From assembly GCA_003246795.1 (NCBI GenBank), contig QKCS01000267.1, positions 1 to 7,851 of the forward strand: DNA of 7,851 nt, read 5' to 3'. Position numbers and translations under genes: made by a program. Shown piece after piece: positions 1-6,106 of this stretch (the first letter of the stretch is position 1; each line of letters opens with the position of its first letter). The notes under the pieces were generated by a model that did not search any database, was not told where the DNA came from, and saw only the letters and a list, made by a program, of their open reading frames with translations. This DNA is from Alphaproteobacteria bacterium. Its GTDB lineage: Bacteria; Pseudomonadota; Alphaproteobacteria; Micropepsales; Micropepsaceae.

Positions 1-123
1 GCTTGCCTTCGCCTGGCTCTGTAGCGCATCGCGCGAGGCGGCGAACTCCGCGGCAGTGATTGCAGCGCACGACGCGACCGGCAACGTGGGGGGTGAATCT
101 CTTCCACCGACGGGGCATTGCAT
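1..123 (-). pseudogene. Broken copy of the zinc-ribbon gene, cut by the window edge
   Basis: This is the counterpart of the gene at 904-1158, starting at the equivalent ATG (123). Its first codons (MQCPV) agree with the intact copy. An 11-bp deletion then removes the second Cys of the first CxxC, and small indels scramble the next 19 or so codons so that the second CxxC (CNHC in the intact copy) is also lost. The indels sum to a multiple of three, so the frame returns at EFAASRDALQS (EFAASREALRS in the intact copy) and stays open to the window edge. A product could still be made, but it would lack the zinc site. Whether the 3' end is complete cannot be seen. Confidence 0.75.
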
Positions 124-232
124 GGGCGGGGGCTCCGGCGAATCTCTAGTCAGTTTGCGAACCATGCCAGAGTCGCTTCGTATCGCCACCGTTGGTTGCG
201 CCTTGGTTTAGGCGCCGCGGCGTTCGTTTGCG

Positions 233-384
233 TCAAAGCTTATGAGCCGGCGTCTCGACCACCGGCGACGGCGCGTCGAAGCGATAGATCTTAACGTCCG
301 GCGCGAGATCGGCCGCGCCCACCCACATGCCACTTGCCGCCGCCGTCTGCCGGCCGCCGAGCGGCAGCGCGTCGGCCCCGCGAT
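233..384 (-). pseudogene. 3' fragment of the lipoprotein gene (duplicate of 1268-1440)
   Basis: Read on the minus strand, this fragment gives about 49 residues that match the C terminus of the lipoprotein at 1268-1765: GADALPLGGRQ, then SGMW, GAADLAP, VKIYR and DAPSPVV, ending in AHKL and a TGA stop. One in-frame 21-bp deletion removes seven codons near the end. Beyond position 384 the similarity ends. There is no signal peptide, lipobox or start codon, so this is a truncated gene fragment. The frame has stayed open, which suggests the duplication is fairly recent. Confidence 0.8.
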
Positions 385-513
385 AATTTGTTACGGCGGT
401 CGGGGGTTCCGGCTGCAGGCGCTTGGCATGCGAAAGGCGTGTTCTCTCGCTGTGTTGACGAGCCTGCTCGTTAGTTGGGCGCTGTTCGCTGCGATCGGCC
501 GCAACGCGAAGTC
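385..513. other. Unassigned DNA between two gene remnants
   Basis: The duplicated block has ended by 385 and the next remnant begins at 514. I recognise no gene here. The only coding-like stretch is a plus-strand ATG at 428 opening 29 codons (MRKACSLAVL..., stop 515-517), which read like the start of a signal peptide or one membrane segment. It has no convincing ribosome site. Minus-strand reading does not continue the lipoprotein frame upstream of 384. Confidence 0.4.
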
Positions 514-600
514 TTAAGCTTGACCGGCGCGTTCGCGCTCAGTCGCGTGCTTGAAGACCGCCTCGATCAGTGCGCGTGAACCGCGGGCGGTAGCGACGCC
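514..600 (-). pseudogene. Diverged 3' remnant of a zinc-ribbon gene paralog
   Basis: On the minus strand, ending at a TAA (514-516), the translation RALIEAVFKHATERERAGQA aligns with the C terminus RPVIEAVFEPANERELAEA of the gene at 904-1158. The identity is clear over about 20 codons and weaker over a few more (VATARGS against LAARCRT). Upstream (601 onward) the frame stays open to a TAG near 761, but it shows no CxxC pairs and nothing like the zinc-ribbon N terminus. It is more diverged than the copy at 1-123, so it is probably an older duplicate, a third unit of a decaying tandem array. Confidence 0.6.
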
Positions 601-903
601 AAGAACACAGGATCCTCCGCTTGTGGCGCGGGTTGGATCACTCCCCCGTCGAAGACCCGTGCGCCGGGGCGGCGCGCTCGAACCGACTGACACGAGACCG
701 GCCGGTGGCCGACGGCGGAGGCGAGCGAACTTGTCGCCCGCAACCGCCGCCCAAGCGTTTTTCTAGCGATAGCCCGTCGCCCTGAGGTCCTCGTGATCGA
801 TACGTGGGTCGCCTTCGCGGGGTAACAAACGTCTCGTACGCGCGCGCAGCCTCGGGTGCCCCTTCTGATGGGGTCGATCGAGCCGGGGCCCCTCGTGTAG
901 CCG
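601..903. other. About 300 bp with no recognisable gene or RNA
   Basis: I read both strands and found no coding frame with a family resemblance, no tRNA-like clover and no terminator with a T-run. The open frames here have the Arg/Pro-rich composition of shadow frames in GC-rich DNA. A short CCCC/GGGG hairpin (about 862-876) and the palindrome GGGGCCCC near 888 lie just downstream of the stop of the 904-1158 gene. Neither has a T-tract, so I do not call a terminator. Confidence 0.5.
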
Positions 904-1158
904 TCAGGCCTCGGCGAGCTCGCGTTCGTTTGCGGGCTCGAACACCGCCTCGATGACGGGGCGCGTGCGGCAGCGGGCGGCGAGCATGCGGGCTTGCTTC
1001 AGCGCGTGCTCGCGGACGACGGGGCTTGCCTTCGCCAGGCTCCGCAGCGCCTCGCGCGAGGCGGCGAACTCGCGGCAGTGATTGCAGCGCACGACGCGGC
1101 CGGCAAACGTGGGGGCGTAGATCTCTTCCACCATACGGTTGCAGACGGGGCATTGCAT
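904..1158 (-). CDS. Small zinc-ribbon protein, function unknown
   Basis: This is an 84-residue protein with two CxxC knuckles, C3-P-V-C6 and C25-N-H-C28, spaced like a zinc ribbon. A basic, helical-looking tail follows (about residues 30-84: EFAASREALRSLAKASPVVREHALKQ... ). No membrane segment or signal peptide is seen, so it is probably cytosolic. The ATG at 1158 was chosen because the protein then begins directly at the first knuckle and GGAG lies 9 nt upstream. An in-frame GTG at 1224 would add 22 residues (MAIRSDSG...) with a weaker ribosome site. I do not recognise a named family. Zinc ribbons of this type can bind nucleic acid or a partner protein, but nothing here decides that. The gene lies 109 bp downstream of the lipoprotein gene on the same strand, and its 5' part is duplicated at the left edge. 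Confidence 0.65.
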   Translation of the reverse strand: MQCPVCNRMVEEIYAPTFAGRVVRCNHCREFAASREALRSLAKASPVVREHALKQARMLAARCRTRPVIEAVFEPANERELAEA

Positions 1159-1440
1159 GGGCGGGGGCTCCGGCGAATCTCTAGTCAGTTTGCGAACTAT
1201 GCCAGAGTCGCTTCGTATCGCCACGGTTGGTTGCGCCTATGTTCAAGCGCCGCGGCGTTCGTTTTCGTCAAGGTTTATGCGCCCGCGTCTCGTCCGCGCC
1301 GGCCGCCGCCTGCACCACCGGCGACGGCGCGTCGAGGCGATAGATCTTCACGCCCGGCGCGAGATCGGCCGCGCCCGCCCACATGCCACTTGCCGCCGCC
1401 ATCTGCCGGCCGCCGAGCGGCAGTGCGTCGGCGCCGCGAT
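1024..1440. repeat. Intact direct-repeat copy (right copy, 417 bp)
   Basis: This is the better-preserved partner of the block at 1-384. It covers the first 135 bases or so of the zinc-ribbon gene, the spacer, and the last 170 or so bases of the lipoprotein gene. Both genes are complete here and broken in the left copy, so this is the functional locus. The spacer (about 1159-1267) is among the best-conserved stretches between the copies. Confidence 0.9.
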
Positions 1441-1765
1441 CCTGAAAACGGTGAAGCGCGAGGCGTTCGGTGAAGATGAGCACGGCGTGCGCCTCGCCCG
1501 CAGCGCCGTCGAGCGCGAGAACCGTGTCGGCGCCCGTCGCGTTGTCGCGCACGAGCGCTTTGCCCTGGCCGCCCAGCACGGCGAAGCCCGCCGCCGTGCC
1601 GACGTGCTCTTCGCTCGCTGGGCGCGCGGCGAAGAGGCGCGCGAGCGTCTCGGCGCGCGTCGTTTCCCACGCGGGCCGCAACGGCGCTTCGTGCGCCTGC
1701 GTGGCGCAAGCCGCGAGCGCGAGGGCGAGGACGCCCGCAACGCAATGGCGTAATCGATGAACCAT
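1268..1765 (-). CDS. Putative lipoprotein, weakly SYLF/YSC84-like
   Basis: The predicted protein has 165 residues. It begins with a lipoprotein signal peptide: basic MVHRLRH, a hydrophobic stretch VAGVLALALAAC, and a lipobox L17-A18-A19-C20, so it should be lipid-anchored in the cell envelope. The mature part contains AAGFAVLGGQGKA, VLIFTERLALHRF and VKIYRL, which recall the small lipid-binding SYLF/YSC84 domain ("vlif...aL..F" and a late Y-R-L strand). The match is partial and I hold it loosely. The ATG at 1765 is preferred over the upstream ATG at 1783 because a perfect GGAGGT lies 5 nt before it and the signal peptide is then a normal length. The 3' third is duplicated as a fragment at 233-384. 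The zinc-ribbon gene follows on the same strand after 109 bp. Confidence 0.75.
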   Translation of the reverse strand: MVHRLRHCVAGVLALALAACATQAHEAPLRPAWETTRAETLARLFAARPASEEHVGTAAGFAVLGGQGKALVRDNATGADTVLALDGAAGEAHAVLIFTERLALHRFQDRGADALPLGGRQMAAASGMWAGAADLAPGVKIYRLDAPSPVVQAAAGADETRAHKP

Positions 1766-1770
1766 GGCCG

Positions 1771-1776
1771 ACCTCC
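1771..1776 (-). promoter_or_regulatory. Ribosome binding site fixing the lipoprotein start
   Basis: GGAGGT on the minus strand lies 5 nt before the ATG at 1765. It falls inside the frame of the alternative ATG at 1783, so it argues for the shorter protein. Confidence 0.7.
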
Positions 1777-1858
1777 GCTCCAAACGGGCACATGTTCGGC
1801 CTCGGCCCTTACGCGGCGTTCAAATCGCGTGCCGCAGATTGAGGTTGGTTTGAGCCAA

Positions 1859-1888
1859 ATTCGCGGACAGTTTGCGGCGGTTCGTCAA
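1859..1888 (-). promoter_or_regulatory. Possible promoter of the lipoprotein gene
   Basis: On the minus strand TTGACG (1888-1883) is a good -35 hexamer. It is followed after 18 nt by GCGAAT (1864-1859), a poor -10. A small dyad, TTGG-N6-CCAA (1845-1858), would sit just downstream, around the start point. The distance to the ATG (about 90 nt) is acceptable. This is a sequence guess only. Confidence 0.25.
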
Positions 1889-1926
1889 ACGGACTGCCAC
1901 CTCTGACAGGTCTTCGCGGCTGCCAT

Positions 1927-1957
1927 TTTGCCGGATGTTAAAGGCCCCGGCGGCAAA
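1927..1957. promoter_or_regulatory. Inverted repeat upstream of the response regulator
   Basis: TTTGCCG (1927-1933) and CGGCAAA (1951-1957) form a perfect 7-bp inverted repeat with a 17-nt spacer, about 20 nt before the TTG start at 1978. It could be an operator for the regulator gene or a leader hairpin. There is no T-run, so a terminator is unlikely. Related AGTTTGC sequences occur at 1869-1875 (plus) and 1953-1959 (minus). Confidence 0.3.
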
Positions 1958-1977
1958 CTAACCGTCTTCGCGCGGCC

Positions 1978-2524
1978 TTGGGGAAGGGGGTCCCCCGTGT
2001 CTCGTTCGGCAAACTTGAAAGGTCGATCGCGCTCGTGGTCGACAGCAATCCGGTGACCTGCGGCGTCACCGCCGACATCTGCCAGCGGCTGGGCTTTCGC
2101 GCCGTTGTTGCGCGCGACGGGTCCGACGCGGACGTTTCAGATGATGCGCGGCGACGACGTCGATTTCCTGATCTGCGACCTGGTGATGGAGCCGTTCGAC
2201 GGGCTCGCGTTGACCCGGCTCGTGCGGCGCTCGGCGAAGTCGCCGAACACGGCGGTGCCGATCATAATGCTGACGGGCGCCTCCGACGTCGGCCGCATGA
2301 ACGAGGCGCGCGACGCCGGCGTCACCGAATTCGTCGCAAAGCCCGTGTCGCCGAAAGCGCTGCTCATACGGTTGAAGCACACGCTGGAAAATCCGCGCCC
2401 CTTCGTGCGCTTCCAGTCCTATGTCGGGCCGGACCGGCGCCGCATCGTCAGAGCGCATTGCGGCGCTGAGCGCTGCGGCGGCCGCCGAGGTGTCGAAGGT
2501 GAGGCCAGGATGATCGACGACTAG
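1978..2524 (+). pseudogene. Response regulator receiver protein, frameshifted
   Basis: This is a CheY-like receiver split over two frames. The first frame (TTG 1978 to about 2125) gives SIALVVDSNPVTCGVTADIC and FRAVVARDGSDA, the beta1 to alpha2 part. The rest continues in the next frame from about 2127: MMRGDDVDFLICDLVMEP with the phosphoacceptor Asp codon at 2177-2179, then PIIMLTGASD (switch Thr), VTEFVAKPVS (conserved Lys) and a GPDRRR tail at about 2426-2443. Removing one base near 2126 restores a normal receiver. A second shift near 2435-2450 is likely, because the third frame then gives an Ala-rich end (RIAALSAAAAAEVSKVRPG, stop 2511-2513) where the second frame gives an odd Cys/Arg-rich one. 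The start is also unsure: the TTG has no ribosome site, while GGAAGGGGG lies 6 nt before a GTG at 1997 in another frame. There is no output domain. Sequencing error is the alternative explanation. Confidence 0.7.
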
Positions 2525-2528
2525 CCCG

Positions 2529-3776
2529 CTACTGGCCAGACAGGAGGCGCATCGCCTGCCCCGTCAGCCAGCCACCGAACGTGCCGACGATGTAGCCCAA
2601 GACGGCAAGCAGCGCGCCGACCGGAATGAGCGACGGGTGGAACGCCGCCGCCGTCGCCGGCGCCGAGGCCGCGCCGCCGATATTCGCCTCGCTGCCGACG
2701 GCCATGAAGAAGCTCGGCGCGCGAATGAGCCGCGCCATCCCGATCATCAGCAGCGCGTGGATCGACAGCCAAATCGCGCCGATGAGGAAGAAGACGGGCG
2801 CGTCGGCCAACGCGGTGATGTCCATGTGCAGTCCAACGGTCGCGACGAGAAGGTAGACGAACAGCGACCCAACTTTGCTCGCGCCGACGCCTTGCAGCTG
2901 GCGCACCGGCGTGAACGACAGGGCGACGCCTATCACCGTCGCCGTGACGATGAGCCAAAAGAAGCTCGAGTGAACAGAAAACTGTGCGGCATCCGGAAAG
3001 GTCTCGCGGAAGAAGGGCGTGACGTTGTCGGCCGCGAAATGCGCGAAGCCCGTCGCGCCGAAGCCGACGGCCGCGATGACGATCAGATCGCGCAGCGTCG
3101 GGATACGCGCGTGCGCCGCCTCATAGGCCTGCACGCGGACCTTCACGTCTTCGAGCGCCGAAACGTCGGCTTTGAGCCACGCGTCGACGCGTTCCTGGTT
3201 GGCCGCGACCCACAGCATCATCGCGAGCCACACGCTTGCGACCAAGACGTCGACGGCGACCCAAATCGAAAACGCTTCAGGTCCCGTGCCGTAGATTTCG
3301 CGCAACGCCGTTTGATTGGCCGAGCCGCCGATCCAGCTGCCAGCGAGCGTCGCCATGCCGCGCCACACCGCGTCGGGGCCTTCGACTGCGATCGCGTCCG
3401 GCGCGATGAGGCTGCCGATCCCGATCGCGATCGGTCCGCCGACGACGATACCGACCGTGCCCGTGAAGAACATGATCAACGCCTTCGGCCCCAATCGCAG
3501 CGTGCCGGGCAGGTCGGCGACGGCGGTAAGCAACACAAGCGCGGTCGGCATCAGATATCGGGACGCGACGAAGTAGAGGTTGGACTTGTCCGGATCGACG
3601 AGGCCGAAGGTCGTGAGCAGCGACGGCAGGAAGTAGGCGAGCAAGAGAGGGGGAAAGATCTTGTAGAAGCGGGTCCAAAACGGGCTGCCGCTTTCTGACG
3701 TCCAAAAGACCAGACCCAGCATGGCGGCTAGCGCGCCGAAGAGGACAGCGTCGTTGGTGATGATCGGCTCGCTCAT
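2529..3776 (-). CDS. DUF819 family integral membrane protein
   Basis: This 415-residue, very hydrophobic protein has roughly ten membrane segments and a charged cytosolic-type loop at about residues 192-230. Two related half-motifs, GSWIGGSANQ (146-155) and GSEANIGGAA (361-370), mark the internal repeat typical of DUF819 (YjcL-like) proteins. The length suits the family. The biochemical role of the family is not established. The fold looks transporter-like, and the position at the end of an aromatic-acid operon suggests movement of the substrate or a product, which is inference. Its ATG overlaps the stop of the fusion gene by 4 nt (ATGA), and GGGGGAG lies 4 nt upstream, so translation is probably coupled. 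The gene converges on the response regulator with only 4 nt between stops, leaving no room for a terminator. Confidence 0.88.
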   Translation of the reverse strand: MSEPIITNDAVLFGALAAMLGLVFWTSESGSPFWTRFYKIFPPLLLAYFLPSLLTTFGLVDPDKSNLYFVASRYLMPTALVLLTAVADLPGTLRLGPKALIMFFTGTVGIVVGGPIAIGIGSLIAPDAIAVEGPDAVWRGMATLAGSWIGGSANQTALREIYGTGPEAFSIWVAVDVLVASVWLAMMLWVAANQERVDAWLKADVSALEDVKVRVQAYEAAHARIPTLRDLIVIAAVGFGATGFAHFAADNVTPFFRETFPDAAQFSVHSSFFWLIVTATVIGVALSFTPVRQLQGVGASKVGSLFVYLLVATVGLHMDITALADAPVFFLIGAIWLSIHALLMIGMARLIRAPSFFMAVGSEANIGGAASAPATAAAFHPSLIPVGALLAVLGYIVGTFGGWLTGQAMRLLSGQ

Positions 3777-6106
3777 TGATCTCCCCCGAGGCGGCGCGGT
3801 TTTGCTTTGCGTTGCAGTTCGAATTGCCTTTCGCGGGCCCGCTCCGCCTCGCGCAGCGCTTGGGCGATGCCCGGGCGGTATTGCGGCGGACCGCCGATCT
3901 TCACGCCGTACCAGGCGGCGGCGCGTTGCGTGAAGTATGGATCGACGAGATGCGGCCGCGCGAGCGCCACGAGGTCTGCGCGGCGGCAGGCGACGATCGT
4001 GTTGATTTGCGCGGGCTCGGTGATTGCGCCCACGGCCATCGTCTTGACGCGCGCGACGTTCCTGATCGCTTCGGCGAAAGGCACTTGATACATGCGGCCG
4101 TAGACGGGCTTCTGATCGGGCACGGTTTGGCCGGTCGACGTGCTGATCAGATCGCAACCGGCCTCGGCGAAGGCGCTTGCGATCGCAATCGTGTCCGCCT
4201 CGGTGATGCCGCCTTCGGCCCAATCGCTCGCCGAGATGCGGATCGAGGCCGGCTTGCCCGGCGGCCAGGCGTCACGCATCGCCTTGAAGACTTCGAGCGG
4301 ATAGCGGACGCGGTTTTCGATTGGCCCGCCGTATTCGTCGGTTCGCTTGTTGGTCAACGGCGAAAGGAAGCTCGCGAAGAGATAGCCGTGCGCGCAGTGG
4401 AGTTCGAGCATGTCGAAGCCCGCGCGGTTCGCGCGGCGCGTTGCGGCGACGAACTCCATTTTGATGCGATCCATCGCCGCCGGGTCGAGTTCGGCGGGCA
4501 GCTGGCTGACGCCGGTGTGATACGGGATGGGCGAGGCCGAGACGAGCGGCCAGTTTGCCGACGCATCGGGCAGTGGATAGTCCGCGTCTTCCCAGCCGAG
4601 CTGCGTCGAGCCCTTTCGGCCCGCGTGGCCGAGTTGCATGCAGAGCTTCGCCCCGCTGTTCGCGTGGACGAAGTCGGCGATGCGTTTGAATTCGCGTTCC
4701 TGCTCGTCATTCCAAAGGCCGGTGCAGCCGAGCGAGATGCGCGCGTCGGGCGACGGACAGGTCATCTCGACATAGACAAGCCCTGCACCGCCGATCGCGC
4801 GCGAGGCGTAGTGCACGAAGTGCCAATCGTTGGGCACGCCGTCCTTCGCCGAATATTGGTCCATCGGCGCCACGACCACACGGTTCGCCAGCGTCATGTC
4901 CCGCAACTTGAATGGCGTGAACATCGGCGTCGGGCGCGTCTTGCGGCAATCGAACCCGGTCTCGTCGAAATAGGTTTCGTACCACTCGTCCTCGAACGCT
5001 TTGACGAAGGCCTCGTCGCGCAAGAGGAGATTGTCCCAGGTGATGCTCTTGGCGCGCGACATCACGACCATCGCGAATTGCATGGGCCTCATGTCGGTCG
5101 AGCGTTCCATGTGCTCGAACCAGGCGAGGCTGACCTCTGCGTTGTGTTGCGTGATCTGGACGTCGGTGCGGCGGGCGGCGTCGTAAGCGCGGAACGCGGC
5201 CTCAACCGAACGCTCGCCGTGCGCCACGAGCGCGTCGGACAACGCGATCGCGCATTCCATGGCGAGCTTCGTGCCCGAACCGATCGAGAAGTGCGCCGTC
5301 GCCTTGGCGTCGCCCAACAGCACGACGTTCTCGTGCCACCAGTTTTCGCAGAAGATACGCGGGAAGTTTCGCCAGAGCGAGCGGTTGGTGATGAGTTTGT
5401 GGCCTTCGAGTTCGGTGGCGAAGATCTTCTCGAGCAGACGGGCGCTCTCGTTCTCGTCCAGCTTGTCGAAGCCGAACGCCGCCCAGACGGCCGGGCTCAT
5501 TTCCATGACCCAGGTCGAATGGCCGGGCTCGTACTGATAGGTGTGCGCGCAGATCAAGCCGTGCTCGGTCTCCTTGAAGAAGAACGTGAAGGCATCGAGC
5601 GGGCGCGTGGAGCCCAGCCAGGCGAACTTGTTCGTCTTCATTTCGAGCGAAGGCTTGAAGTGTTCCTTGTCCGCGTCGCGGATGCGGCTGTTGATGCCGT
5701 CGGCCGCGACGATCACGTCGCAATCGGCAAAGCGCTTCAGGTCGTCGACCGGGCTTTCGTAATGGATCGACACGCCGACGAATTCGCAGCGCTGTTGCAG
5801 GATCTCGAGCAGCGTCAATCGGGAGCAGCCGGCGAAGCCGTTGCCGCCGCAGCGGATTTCGCGGCCCTTGTAGCGGATGACGATGTCGTCCCAATAGGCG
5901 AAGGCCCGCGCGATCATCGCGTAGGATTCCGCGTCGCGGCTCAAGAATTCTTCCAGCGTCTCTTCCGAGAACACGACGCCGAAGCCGAACGTATCGTCGG
6001 CGCGGTTCTGTTCGTAGACGTCAATTTGCCAGTCGGGGCGCGCCTTCTTGGTCAGAAGCGCAAGATAGAGTCCGCCAGGGCCGCCGCCGACAACCGCAAT
6101 CTTCAC
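3773..6106 (-). CDS. Bifunctional FAD monooxygenase / OYE reductase (anthraniloyl-CoA monooxygenase type; salicylyl-CoA 5-hydroxylase/oxidoreductase)
   Basis: This 777-residue fusion acts on an aromatic CoA thioester. Residues 1 to about 385 are a class A flavin monooxygenase, with the FAD motif GGGPGG (7-12), Glu32 ending beta2, the DG motif at D136-G137 and GDA at 265-267. Residues about 393-750 are an old-yellow-enzyme FMN reductase, with QLGHAGRK (491-498), the His570/His573 pair in ELHCAHGYL, and SPLTNKRTDEYGG. Length and domain order match 2-aminobenzoyl-CoA monooxygenase/reductase (EC 1.14.13.40), which hydroxylates the ring at C5 and then reduces it to a non-aromatic oxo product. The same architecture is often named salicylyl-CoA 5-hydroxylase/oxidoreductase, and sequence alone does not separate the substrates. 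The GTG at 6106 was chosen because it overlaps the upstream stop (GTGA) and the beta-strand KIAVVGGG follows at once; an ATG at 6217 would add a non-homologous tail. The Cys found in YqjM-type active sites is Asp416 here (PMDQY). Confidence 0.9.
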   Translation of the reverse strand: MKIAVVGGGPGGLYLALLTKKARPDWQIDVYEQNRADDTFGFGVVFSEETLEEFLSRDAESYAMIARAFAYWDDIVIRYKGREIRCGGNGFAGCSRLTLLEILQQRCEFVGVSIHYESPVDDLKRFADCDVIVAADGINSRIRDADKEHFKPSLEMKTNKFAWLGSTRPLDAFTFFFKETEHGLICAHTYQYEPGHSTWVMEMSPAVWAAFGFDKLDENESARLLEKIFATELEGHKLITNRSLWRNFPRIFCENWWHENVVLLGDAKATAHFSIGSGTKLAMECAIALSDALVAHGERSVEAAFRAYDAARRTDVQITQHNAEVSLAWFEHMERSTDMRPMQFAMVVMSRAKSITWDNLLLRDEAFVKAFEDEWYETYFDETGFDCRKTRPTPMFTPFKLRDMTLANRVVVAPMDQYSAKDGVPNDWHFVHYASRAIGGAGLVYVEMTCPSPDARISLGCTGLWNDEQEREFKRIADFVHANSGAKLCMQLGHAGRKGSTQLGWEDADYPLPDASANWPLVSASPIPYHTGVSQLPAELDPAAMDRIKMEFVAATRRANRAGFDMLELHCAHGYLFASFLSPLTNKRTDEYGGPIENRVRYPLEVFKAMRDAWPPGKPASIRISASDWAEGGITEADTIAIASAFAEAGCDLISTSTGQTVPDQKPVYGRMYQVPFAEAIRNVARVKTMAVGAITEPAQINTIVACRRADLVALARPHLVDPYFTQRAAAWYGVKIGGPPQYRPGIAQALREAERARERQFELQRKAKPRRLGGDQ

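Larger units (their letters stand above)
1..384. repeat. Decayed direct-repeat copy (left copy of a 417-bp block)
   Basis: Aligned by eye, this block matches 1024-1440 from the first base of the window up to position 384, where similarity stops abruptly. I count about 26 substitutions, an 11-bp deletion (copy 2 positions about 1133-1143), a 21-bp deletion (about 1291-1311) and three 1-bp indels. These add up exactly to the 33-bp length difference. The block spans the 5' part of a zinc-ribbon gene, the spacer and the 3' end of a lipoprotein gene, so it is a segmental duplication and not a mobile element. The left end is cut by the window edge, and the repeat may extend further. Confidence 0.9.

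Noticed and set aside
632..644. TTGGATCACTCC, resembling the 3' end of 16S rRNA
   Set aside because: Only about ten bases match and the sequence upstream bears no resemblance to 16S helix 45, so it is coincidence.
862..895. Possible terminator after the zinc-ribbon gene (CCCC/GGGG stem and GGGGCCCC palindrome)
   Set aside because: The stems are short and there is no T-run on the transcribed strand.
638..1153. A 171-codon minus-strand frame overlapping the zinc-ribbon gene
   Set aside because: It is the +1 frame of that gene extended into non-coding DNA, and is Arg/Pro/Ala-rich. The CxxC pairs belong to the other frame.
1..1440. Insertion sequence or transposon explaining the duplicated block
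   Set aside because: There is no transposase, no terminal inverted repeats and no target-site duplication visible. The block ends inside ordinary genes.
2637..3698. A 353-codon plus-strand frame opposite the DUF819 gene
   Set aside because: The composition is dominated by Arg, Asp and Glu, as expected for the complement of a hydrophobic membrane gene; no family resemblance is seen.
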